From Pelargonium cotyledonis (lineage: Eukaryota > Streptophyta > Magnoliopsida > Geraniales > Geraniaceae), in NCBI GenBank assembly GCA_036897625.1, contig JAYMTA010001416.1, forward strand, positions 1 to 20,125: a stretch of 20,125 nt of DNA, read 5' to 3'. Below, in pieces: positions 9,201 through 19,500 of the stretch. Positions within the stretch are counted from its first letter, which is position 1, and every line of letters begins with the position of its first letter. Below the pieces are notes generated by a model. That model was not told the DNA's origin and did not search any database. It saw only the letters and a program-made list of their open reading frames with translations. A program made the translations under genes and the position numbers.

Positions 9201-11720
9201 TACACATCCTTTTCTACTAATGAGGTACCCGCTTTCACATGTTCCAAAATTTGTCAACTTCAATTTCTTTGCTGTTAGATATAGTCATGAACCAATTCCC
9301 TTAAAATTACCACAGGAATGGTGTGAGCTGGAAGAGGCTGTACAATCTGCTCCGTGCCCTGGCTTTGGAAAGAAGCTCAGTTCAATTCTGGGCAATTGTC
9401 TATCAGAGTAAGTGTCTTTTGAAGCTATAGGATGTGATTTAATATTGAAACAGAAGAACTTAACGCTCATTACCAATTAGGATCTAGCAAATTTATTGAA
9501 GTGGAGTAAAAGTTGGCTATTTGTGCCTGCATATGTTTTGTATGTTGATTGTCTTCAATGCTACTTCTCGTAGCTGTGTATTTGTATAAGCATGCATGCA
9601 TGCTGCATGATGATCTATGCCAGTGTGAATTAGTAACAGTAGGAGCCAATGTTGGGCTCTGAAACATGTGATGGCTCTCTCGTGGTTCACACATAGGAAT
9701 AAGGGCATGGTGTTCTTGATATGCCATATTGTGCGATATAAGGGGCAATGGATAACATGACATTAGTATTTAGGTAGTGTTTGGATTAAACTTATTGGGA
9801 TTGGAATGGGACCAAAAAATACAAATCCAAACATGAACAATGAGAATACTCATCCTAAAGCAACCTGAGTTTTTTATTTTATTTATTTATTATTATTTAT
9901 TTATATCGGCTATTGAGGGTTAGTTATGAATCAGAGGGGAAATGGAGGTAAGCTGAGATCACAATTTATATAGCATTTCTGCTATGTCGATGAATACTAT
10001 CTTTGCTTCCTATAGATCTAATAATAACCAGTACAATTCCCAGTTGCACAAGTGAAACATTTACGGAAAAGCCCATGTGTCAAATGGTGTTATGAGTTAT
10101 CTTTGTGTGTCCTTGAAGCGAGCATGATTTTACTTGGAAAAAAAAAATCCATAAATGGAGTCATCATATAAGTTAATCTAACTTATAGGTGATTCGTATA
10201 CTTATAGTGGAGTGAAATCAGTACCAGTTATCTTAATGTGGCGTGGGTTGTTGACTCTACAAAGGAAGACTAGGAGTTCAAGAATCTTAAGTTATTGATA
10301 CATTAGTACAGCATTATTAATATTTTTATTCGCTTCACTTCAGGTATGATGCAGAAGCTACATTCTTCGATGAAGGTGTCAGAACTGCAAAGCGAAAGCA
10401 GCTTGAAGAAAAGTTGCTGCAGGTAATACATCTCTGTAGTGTTATTTTGTAACTGTCGTGGTTTGCTTTTTGCTATATGGTTTACTATAGGAGTTGAGTA
10501 GTTAACTACCAATACTGTTTTTCTCTTGATGAATTTTGTGAACATAACTTAATATTATTCTTTTGGTCTTTTTGCTTGGCTTGTTCTGGTATGTTAGCTT
10601 GTCCAACCGGCATTCCACTCTGTGCTCGGGCATCTAAGGTCTGTAACACTTGATAAATTTAAGGAAGCGTTTGATAAAGCTTTAAATGGAGGGGAAGCGT
10701 TTTCTGTGGCTGCTCGCAATTGTGCTCAGTCATGCTTGACTGAATTTGATGAAGGATGTGCAGGTATATTTTATTGTATTTCTCCCTTTCCATTATTGAA
10801 AAACACAAAATCCACAAACATAAGTATGATTCATTCCTATATGACGTGTTGAAACAGTAAAACCTTAACATATTTGGTTAGTCTTACTTAATCAAGGATA
10901 ATTTGGAACCAATACACTGTTCTTGCAGATGCTGTTATTGAACAAGCAAACTGGGATACATTTAAAACAAGGGATAAGCTTCGACGTGATATAGATGCAC
11001 ATATTGCTGCTGTTTGTGATGCCAAGTTGTCCGAGTTAAGCAAGTTGTATGAGGTATAATAACAATTTTGCTCATTTGACTTCAGCAATATTTTGAAGAA
11101 GTTTTACAAACAGTTGTGATGATCAAGCTAAACAAGAAAAATTGTAAGAAAATGAAAATGTTCAAGCCTATTGGACCTGTAGGGGACAAACAAAGCATGT
11201 GCTATAATTGCATACTTTAGTATACAACTTGCATTAATAATGTATCTTATCATAGACATGCTTAAATTGCACAATAATGTGTCTTTATCTTATATCTCAT
11301 GGAAAATTGTTCAAAGTATATCGAGGTTCCATAAGTACTTATCGCTTAGAGAATACTTTTCCTTGGATCCTTACTGGTAATGATAACACTATACAGGGAA
11401 AACTGAATGTGGCATTATCAGCACCTGTGGAGGCTCTTTTAGATGGAGCTAATAGTGAAACCTGGCCGTCAATTAGGAAACTCCTCCGGCGTGAGACTGA
11501 CTCAGCAGTCTCTGGGCTCTCTAGTGCGCTTGCCGGTTTTGACATTGATGGGCAAACGAAAAATAAAATGCTTACCAGTTTGGGTGATTATGCTAGAGGT
11601 GTGGTTGAAACAAAAACAAAGGAAGAAGCTGGAAGGATCCTGATCCGTATGAAGGACCGGTAACTATTCATTGCAACATTTGTAAATTAAATAGTTGGAT
11701 TTGTTTCTTATTATTCTTCT

Positions 11721-11769
<49 letters not shown>

Positions 11770-14700
11770 ATGATTTTTCCTTGAGATTTGTTCCTATTGA
11801 CATCTCTGGTGTTTGACTGTAAAAAACAGGTTTTCAACATTGTTTAGCCATGATTCGGATTCAATGCCCCGGGTTTGGACTGGGAAAGAAGACATTCGAG
11901 CAATCACCAAAGTTGCTCGCTCTTCAGTATGACAGAATTGATAACTTTTTAAAAACCTTGAATCTCAAGTTTACTTTGCATCTGAATCTCTTTTAACTTT
12001 TATGCATTATCTTTTTCCAGTCACTAAAGTTACTTTCTGTTATGGCCGCACTTCGTTTGGATGATGACGAAGATGATAATATTGAGAAAACACTATCCAT
12101 TTCTTTGTTGGATACCAAAAGTGATGTTACCGATAGAAGCATTGTAGTAGCGGATCCGTTGGCCTCAAGCTCTTGGGAAAAGGTGACTCTCTTACATAGC
12201 TGAAATTCTTTCTTGTAATGTCCATAGTTGCAGAAAGTTGGATAGAAGAACAATGACTTTCATGACTGCCAAGTGCCAAGTAATCATATGGAATCCAATA
12301 ACCATAATTTTCTCAGGTCTTATATCTCAAAAAGACTAACTTTGTTAATTTTTTAGTTACGATGTGTAAAAATGTTTTAAGCTGCAAATTTGCTAGCATG
12401 CTCTATTCTGCTCTCATGTTTAAACATCTTGTATGCACCATATTGCCCTGATAAAGTCTTGTGTTTATTTTATTTTCTACGCAGATTAAGCCCACGAGGA
12501 CATTGATCACACCAGTACAATGTAAATCGCTGTGGAGGCAATTTAAGGCAGAGACAGAGTACAGTGTCACCCAAGCCTTGTCTGCGCAGGTATTTTTTTC
12601 GCTCTTTTTTTTTCAGACATTGGATGCTTTTTTTACTCATATCTTTAGCAGTTTCTTTTGGAAGTATTGAAAGTAACATGGGTTAAGTTTGCTGCAATTT
12701 GTCTTATGTGGTTCTACAAATTTAGTAACGTGATGCCTATGCAGTGCAAATGCACTGTAAGAAGAGGCACAGCTGCAGATTTAGATGAAAATTGTATCAA
12801 CTGCAAACTATATAGATTGCTTAAATGAGAGGCTTATCATTTCTTTTTAATGTTTCAAGCCTCTTTTTTTGTTGTACAAATCTTTAAATATGCCAGGTTT
12901 TTCCTAAGCATTTTGTATGTCATAGATGTCAATTAATAATTGGATTGAAAGTTGTCTATCGTTAGAATAAATAAGCAAATGCATACATCGTATGAATATC
13001 ATTTCAGTGTTAGTAATTTAAGATTTTCACTCGCTCATACGGACGATGCTTGACTACTCTTTTTCTCTATTGTTTTACAGGAAGCCAATAAACGTAACAA
13101 TAACTGGCTGCCTCCTCCATGGGCTATTGCTGCCATGTTTATCCTGGGATTCAATGAATTTATGACACTTTTGAGGTGGATATTCAAAGAATTTATTTTG
13201 TTATACTCCCTCCATCCCAAAATGCGTGTCCTGTTTCTCTTCTATTTTTGTTCCAAAATGAGCGTTTTGCTTCTTTGTAAGGAAGTTAGTTATGCATCAG
13301 TTACCAATAATATCCTTATAATAAATAGTAAATGTACAACGTTAATCAACCTCTTAATTTTTCTCAAAATAGAATCCAAGGCACTCATTTTAGGACGGAG
13401 TATATGATATTTTTTTAATTAGTTATGAATTTTACTAATTCAGTATTTCTTTGTGGCAGAAATCCCCTCTATCTGCTTGTCATATTTGTTGGTTATCTAC
13501 TCTTCAAAGCGTTGTATGTACAGCTAAACATTGATGGTGCATTCCAACATGGCGCGGTAAGTTTTTATTTTTACTACAAGCTTCTAAACCATAATTCTTG
13601 TAAGAATGTATCACAAAGTTCTCTTTAGTATCCATTTTGTGCCAAATTGGACCTCAATTTGATGTTTATTCCAATTTAGTTTCCTTAGTATTCTATTTTG
13701 TTCCAAATTTGTCTATTTTTCTTGGGGACTAAACTGAAACAAAAATCCAATCGATGGCCAAGTTGTCACAAAATGGATATACTAAGGGGACTAAGCTGAA
13801 ACAGAATTAAATAGGGTACTGATTTGGCACAAAATGGATACAAGGGGTGTGCATTCTGGAACACAATTCTAGTTTATTTTCAGCTAAAAACGTAAAAACC
13901 CTAATTCGTTGAAGTTTGTTCCCTAAGCAAGGACTTATAATACCTCTCTCTTTCAGACTGAGTAGGGGTGGGTTTTAAATGCATATAGCTTTAAAGTGAC
14001 TTGTGTTTGGGGTGGTGACGGGTTTAGAATCATTCCTCAAATATCTGCTCGGGTTTTGCACATGCATGCTCACACATGATGTGATCAAAATTTCTGAAAA
14101 CTAATTTGTATATTATACACTCATATAGAAATGGTGATTTAGGACCGAACCCGACCCAGGATTTTTTAGGTGGTAAGTCACATAAAATGGATCAGTATGG
14201 ATTGGGTGTTTCTTGAAGAAGATGTGGGTTGGGCAAACCCGCATGAGCCTACGCATCTTGCATGTTAAATCTGACCCGACCAGTGGCCCCCAACCCTTTC
14301 AGGTCAGGTCCAAGTTCGGCCAACCTGTGGGCACCCAAAATCTGACTTGCATTTTTGCAAGTTCGGATTTCATAAAATAGTATTGGTTGATATTTTTTAT
14401 TATTTAGGTTGAGTTTGAAAGAAAAAAGGAATAAGAAAAAAAAAAGGTAGTGTAAACCCCACTCATTTTATGAACAACTCACACTTCTTGCGGGTCAAGT
14501 TAGGTCTTTTCAACCCGAATTTTAAGCTATACTTCTACATATCGGAAGTCGTGCCAACTGCAAAGGAGTGCAACAGTGTAGAATTTTGAGTTCTCTTTCA
14601 TTTCCAGTTTCTGTTCGATCAATGATTTTTAAGACACTAACATGATAGGCCATGCTTACAGCTTACCGGGCTTCTCTCCTTGTCTACCAAATTTGTTCCC

Positions 14701-14874
14701 ACCATCATGAACCTTCTGAAAAAGCTAGCCGAAGAAGGGCAAGTTCCTACAAGCGAACCTCAAAGAAACGCAACAAGAGGCCACTCTAATGGAGATTTAG
14801 CCTCAAGTGCTTCGTCAGGAGTCACTTCATCGGGAAGTGGAACCGAGTACTCTAGCACTTTGAAGGAAGAGTAA
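5560..14874 (+). CDS. RHD3: ROOT HAIR DEFECTIVE 3-like ER-shaping GTPase (atlastin/Sey1 family), 23 exons, complete
   Basis: Exons: 5560-5563, 6499-6645, 7350-7416, 7502-7604, 7714-7784, 7914-7977, 8071-8136, 8308-8355, 8433-8495, 8602-8658, 8898-9056, 9156-9224, 9316-9407, 10344-10422, 10598-10763, 10929-11053, 11397-11659, 11830-11926, 12021-12182, 12485-12589, 13081-13175, 13460-13556, 14662-14874. They total 2412 nt, or 803 residues (Arabidopsis RHD3: about 802). The dynamin-like GTPase domain has P-loop GPQSSGKS (46-53), switch threonines after RSQTT (73-77), DLEG (96-99) and G4 RD (170-171). A helical-bundle middle follows, then two hydrophobic segments (about 683-700 and 704-722) after NNNWLPPPW. 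An amphipathic stretch ([20 protein letters not shown]) and a Ser-rich tail ending KEE follow. The family tethers and fuses ER tubules; Arabidopsis loss gives short, wavy root hairs. Intron 3 has a GC donor. Large introns are 1 (935 nt), 2, 13 (936) and 22 (1105). It could be an RHD3-like paralogue, but the MG..CCSTQ start favours RHD3 proper. Confidence 0.95.
6167..6230. repeat. (GA)32 microsatellite in RHD3 intron 1
   Basis: An uninterrupted GA run of 64 bases sits about 270 bases upstream of the exon 2 acceptor. It is the longest simple repeat in the window and is likely to vary in length between individuals. Confidence 0.95.
6934..7205. mobile_element. Degenerate Stowaway-like MITE in RHD3 intron 2
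   Basis: The left end, TCCATTTCAATATAAGTGTC (6939-6958), and the complement of the right end, TCCATTTCATAATAAGTGTC, match in 18 of 20 positions as laid out. The outer bases read ATTG-TCC and TACC-TCC. A TA lies at 6932-6933 and at 7206-7207. The length of about 272 bp, the CTCC..AAGTGTCATTTT end pattern and the TA flanks fit the Stowaway (Tc1/mariner) class. The ends are worn and there is no coding content. Confidence 0.6.
9774..9831. repeat. Short foldback in RHD3 intron 13
   Basis: GGTAGTGTTTGGATTAAAC at 9774 onward faces AAATCCAAACATG near 9823-9835, so GTTTGGATT and AATCCAAAC form an inverted pair. The left part also resembles the ends of the element in NRPC2 intron 4 (GGTAGCATTTGGATTATG, then GGGAAT). 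It may be a deleted relative. The rest of intron 13 (9408-10343) holds only AT-rich sequence and a GCATGCATGCATGC palindrome near 9590-9603. Confidence 0.4.
11725..11764. repeat. (CT)20 microsatellite in RHD3 intron 17
   Basis: An uninterrupted CT run of about 40 bases lies 65 bases before the exon 18 acceptor at 11829. It overlaps the region where the polypyrimidine tract and branch point would be, so length changes could affect splicing (inference). Confidence 0.9.
13206..13400. mobile_element. Stowaway MITE in RHD3 intron 21
   Basis: The left end CTCCCTCCATCCCAAAATG and the right end CATTTTAGGACGGAG are inverted copies apart from a few changes, flanked by TA at 13204-13205 and 13401-13402. 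CTCCCTCCGTCCCAAAAT is the known Stowaway terminal consensus, and TA is its target. The 195-bp size is normal for the family. It lies 30 bases after exon 21 and 59 bases before exon 22, so it makes up most of this 284-nt intron. There is no coding capacity. Confidence 0.88.
13626..13846. mobile_element. Inverted-repeat element in RHD3 intron 22
   Basis: The left end TAGTATCCATTTTGTGCCAA faces GGCACAAAATGGATACA near 13824-13841, which is its complement over about 17 bases. Inside, TTTCCTTAGTATTCTATTTT and AAAATGGATATACTAAGGGG also pair, so the unit looks like nested foldbacks with an AAGGGGACTAA motif. It has no coding capacity. The superfamily is not clear because no target duplication can be fixed. 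Confidence 0.6.
13960..14520. repeat. ACCCGACCC-rich repeat-like sequence in RHD3 intron 22
   Basis: Several copies of a CCCGACC/GGGTTGGG/GACGGGTTT theme (GGTGACGGGTTTAG, CGAACCCGACCCAGG, AAATCTGACCCGACCAG, GCGGGTCAAGTTAGG) are scattered over 560 bases. This pattern recurs in many plant genomes as dispersed non-coding repeats. No ends were found. It helps make this the longest intron of the gene (1105 nt). Confidence 0.4.
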
Positions 14875-16416
14875 GTGAACTATCATTCCCGTTTTCTCCC
14901 GTTTGAAGATGTCGGTTTTGGTCTTGCTCTATGGTGGGATGTCACGCGACAATGCTCCATGAATATTTTTAACGTTACGAGTATTTATCAGTCAAAGATT
15001 GCCAAGGCATTGATTTTTGTGTAGGTGCCAAATGGGGTCTCTTGAGGTTTGTTTTGAAATGACCCAATATAATAGTTGTTTCTATATTGATTCGGTCTAG
15101 GGTTTCGAGTTTTCTTTTGATTTTTTGTTGGATGGGCTATGAGGCCAATCTTGATCCAACCCAGATGGTTGTTGATTGTGGTGTCGAACATTTTTATTTG
15201 GTCATGTGAAAATGGTGAGTGAGTGTTTGTATGCTATTGAAATTGGGTTCTTCTGGTAATTGTATAATGAATATGAGATTATTTTGAATTCGTTTCGGAT
15301 TTTATAGAAACTTAAAACTTTCGGGTTTAAACCAGACTTGAAAAGTTCGATCATGAGAGAGGAAACCCGTAATTTGAATGATTTCATGTTTTGTCACAAA
15401 TGTAGTGCATTTTGCTTGCTTAATGTGTAAGTTGATTCGTGATATTATTTGTGGTATTAATCTAATGTTGTATGTATTGGTAAAAGAGCTCGAACTGATG
15501 ATTTACTAGAGCCGGCATTTTGCACATAAATCTGCGCGCACCTTAAATTCGATCAACATTTTTGTGGGTTTGTCTAATGAGATCTATCAAATTAATTTGT
15601 TGAGATTCATTTTAAACCGGTATTCATTTTTAGACAGGCCTTCGCTTTAATATTATTTCCAATTTAACATGGTTCATATCAACAATTATTATTTTAGTAT
15701 GTAATTCTTGTCATGTTATCATTTATAATAACAAAGTTATGTGATGTCGACGACATTGAAACTACATAAACTATTTCAACATAATTAAAGTGCATATACT
15801 AGATCGAATTTTGAGATCATTTTTTCCGTAAGTGAAAAAATGTTCATCACGTACCGGTGGTCAATTGACCAAGCCGGACTGGACCATAAGTGAAGTTGAG
15901 AAAATTTGAGAATGAGTATTAAATCGACATAACCAGTCTTAAATCGTATCAGACCAAAATTAAGAGTCCAAACCAATTGGACCGAAATCAATTATAGGAA
16001 ACAAATATAAATAATCTTAACGGGTGTGTACTTTGTGAGAAATAATTACTATTCAGAATTAATGGAGTTAACATTAATGAAATTTCCCGTACTAAAAGTA
16101 ATAAAAAAAATCAAAATCAAGACTATAATTACAAATAATTCTTTTTTATATAAATATTTCTAATCGATATAATTGAATGGTCGTAAAATAGATGGACTGA
16201 AATCATATCAAATGTTCAACTAATTATTTTTCATTCCATGCATAATCGTAACCGTCCTATAAGAATAGAGCGAGATCAGGTCGAATAATTTTGGTCTGGT
16301 CCAATCCGGTCCAGAACACCCCTAAACAGAAATTTCTGAATCCCCATAAAAATACAGTTATATAAATAAAAAAATTGTTTAACTAACAATAATAAATAAA
16401 TAAATTTGTCAAAATA
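14875..16416. other. RHD3 3' region and intergenic sequence before NRPC2
   Basis: The RHD3 3' untranslated region must begin here; its end is not placed because no strong poly(A) signal stands out. From about 15856 to 15990 and again at 16285-16325, GGACCGAA, CCGGACTGGACC and GGTCTGGTCCAATCCGGTCC-like motifs appear. This theme is typical of dispersed plant repeats, and the second block ends in ACACCCCTAAACAG. The remainder is AT-rich and I find no exon on either strand. Confidence 0.5.
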
Positions 16417-16532
16417 AATATATAAATAAGTACAGGGTTTAAGTGTGGTTTTGTGCCAGTTGTGACTCTCTCTGAAACCACCTCTCTCTCTCTCTCTCGA
16501 GAATTTGATCAGTACACGCTAGGGTTGCGATC
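16417..16532 (+). promoter_or_regulatory. NRPC2 core promoter and 5' leader
   Basis: TATAAATA at 16421-16428 is a good TATA box and would place the transcription start near 16450-16460, giving a leader of roughly 75-85 nt. The leader contains a CT tract at 16482-16498 and CTAGGGTT at 16519-16526, the complement of the AACCCTAG telo-box. Telo-boxes are frequent near the start of plant genes for translation and RNA-polymerase machinery (established), which suits this gene. Confidence 0.6.
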
Positions 16533-19500
16533 ATGGTAGTGAATCACGCGTCCATGGAAGATCCTGCCATAGCTAATCAACCGTAAGCTCTTCTCATTCT
16601 CTCAATCTCATTCTTCAAATGTTTCCGTTTCCGTTTTCTATATTTGTCTTCTTTTTTTTTTCTACTCATCTACATTCTCACCGATCGTTCATGTGACCAA
16701 TCGCCAGAATTGACAAACAATTCCTCTCCGCCAACATCAAATCCACCGTAGACAAGTTCCAGCTTGTTCCTGAGTTCTTAAAGGTAACCATCAACTATAT
16801 GTGTGTATATATTTGTGTGTGTAGAGTTGGCAATTCGTGTAAACTTGTTGCGTTTTAGGTGAAATATGTGTAGTATGAGTCAACACAAGCACTGCGGTTT
16901 TAATAATCATGCTGAATTATCGAACACTAACACGTGTTGGCTTGTCGTGTTCGTGTTGGCTTTAATCAAAGTAGATATGAGGTGAGTTACGATTGATATT
17001 GCTCTATTGTATCTCCAACACTATGATTTAATAGTGTTGACTTATTATTTTAGTATTAATTGTGCTATCGTGTCGTGCATGTTTTATAAGTCTATCTCAA
17101 ACAGTGTCATGTCCCAAATTGCCAACTCTAGTATGTGTGTGTGTGTGTGTGACTGTGTGTGTATGGATTTATGCATTTGTATCTGTTTATATATGTGATT
17201 TTGTCGTTTAATATGTATAGGTGAGAGGGCTGGTGAAGCAACATCTGGATTCGTTCAATTGCTTTGTTAATAGAGATATCAAAAAGATTGTGCGTGCCAA
17301 TGACAAAATTGCGTATAAAAAGGACCCGAGCATTTACCTCAGGTGATCTTTGTAATGTCATTTAAAGACATGCATGCAAATTTAATTGTAATTCCATTTT
17401 AATAGCTGCCATAAAAATGATGCAATTATTCTTGCATTTTATTTGGTGCGCCCTCTGTGCCATAAAAATGATGCAATTTTTCTTGCTAATGAAATTTACT
17501 GCATTTATTTATGTTGCAGGTTTAGAGATATTAGAGTTGGTACGGCCTCTTTGTCTAAGGATGGTGGAACAGATGATCTTTATCCCCATCAGTGCCGGTT
17601 GGCTGACATGACGTATGTCCTCTTTCACACATATTTAATCTGAATATCAACTAGTTTGAGTTTTGTTATTCAAGTGGTTGCTATTTAGTACTATGGTTAT
17701 GAAATTGAATATGACGGTATAGCTGGATAAGTAGGGAATGGTAGGCAAGGGATTCTGCTTGAGGCAATTGAAATTATCTTTGTAATTTAACATAAGTCGC
17801 ACTCGTTTAGTTGATTGTATAGTATCTTCAGTTCCTGTTATTTATTTATTTATCATTTTTTATTTATAATGAACTTGCTTCCTTGCCTCTATGGCTTACA
17901 AGGTGTCTGTTTCAAAGGATACATCATACATCTGACAAGTTGGTTCAACACAACAAAGGTAGCATTTAGAATCTTTGAATGGGAATGGGGATCAAAGAAT
18001 AGGGATGAGGAGTTTGGTCTCCTTCTTTGTGTCAATTTACATGCATTATTGTCTAATGTTTTAGTGAATTTAACATCTTGGAATGGAGATTCCATTCCCT
18101 TTTGATTTGGAGGAAATGAATGAGTTAATGCGGTGAAATGGGAATGGGAGTAGGAGTGGAAAAAGCAATGCATGATTTCTAATTTACACACAAGAATAGA
18201 TGATTCCCATTCTGTCAACATAATCCAAATGCTACCAGAGTATTAGCGCCTAGGTCAATAGGATATATTGAAAAAACAACCTTGGGCTTGTCCAAAGTTT
18301 GGTTTTACTCCTTATAACGTATAGTTTTAGCCTCAAAACGTGATAATGGAAGAGTAATTTGGGGATCATAAAGTTTTGCAATGTGAATGAAAACATATTG
18401 CCACGGTTGTATTCAAAGGTTTTTTCTACCTCTCGTTACAATTTTTCAATCTAGGATTTTATTTTGGTGAAGGGGCTAAAACCAAACTCTTGACAAAGTC
18501 CATATGGTGTTTTTTTTTCTTCTCTATTTGTATATGTGTGCCTATACATATCGTATTTCCTCATTGGCTTTTTTGTTCTATAGGTATGCAGCTCCAATAA
18601 CTGTTGATGTACTGCACATACAAATACAAAATGGTCAAAAAACCTTAATGCAGACGGTATTAGAAACTACTATAATTCAATCGGTATTTATCAGATAAAA
18701 CATGCTATTGTTTATAATGAGGCTATCTTTACAGAATAATCTGGTAATTGGAAGGATGCCTATCATGTTACGAAGTTGCAAATGTAGTTTATATGGAAAC
18801 GATGAAGCTGAACTTCAAAAGAAAGGTTTGTGCGCATAAACATTGATTGTTTAGCTATTCTTATTTAGTCATCTACTCATATTTCACGGCTCCTTTCTCT
18901 ATTGCTACACATGTGATGACCTTTTGCTTTTGACTGCAGGTGAGTGCCCCCTTGATCCTGGAGGATATTTTATCATTAAAGGAACAGAGAAGGTGATATT
19001 CTTACTGTCGTATTATACGACCCTTCATTTATAGCTTAAACAGATGTGAAATGTCACAAATTAGTCATATCAAATTGGCTTTACTTTTGTAAAATACCCT
19101 TTTTGTGCTTGGTGGTTGCATTGTTTTAATTTGTATCATCACTTGTCAGCTTTGTCTTGTGGATAATTGGAACTAAGATTAGGTGTATATGGCTCAAGAC
19201 AACGTCTGAAGTACGTTATTATAGTCTGCTCATCATTAATTTGTATCATCACTTGTCATCTTTGTCTTGTGGATAATTGGAATTAAGATTAGGTGTATAT
19301 GGCGCAATACAACGTCTGAAGTACGTTATTATAGTCTGCTCATCATTCCCATAGATTTAGCTGAATTTTCATCTATGAAATGTAATTTTGCTTGAAGTTG
19401 CTTAAAATATAACCATTTAAACTGATGGAAAGGTCATTCTTATCTTTGTAGTGATTTACTTTTTTGAAAGTATTCCATGTTCTAATTTCTATGCTCCTTT

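Noticed and set aside
9470..9763. Minus-strand open frames in RHD3 intron 13
   Set aside because: There is no recognisable domain, no splice context and no repeat-family coding match; they are chance frames in an intron.
11277..11396. Possible upstream extension of RHD3 exon 17
   Set aside because: The frame is open from 11277, but the residues before [12 protein letters not shown] do not fit the family. The preceding exon ends cleanly at a donor at 11053, so the acceptor at 11396 is used.
17815..18221. Overlapping open frames of 96 and 110 codons on both strands
   Set aside because: They lie over the inverted-repeat element and NRPC2 intron 4, have no family resemblance, and share the GGAATGG-type repeat composition.
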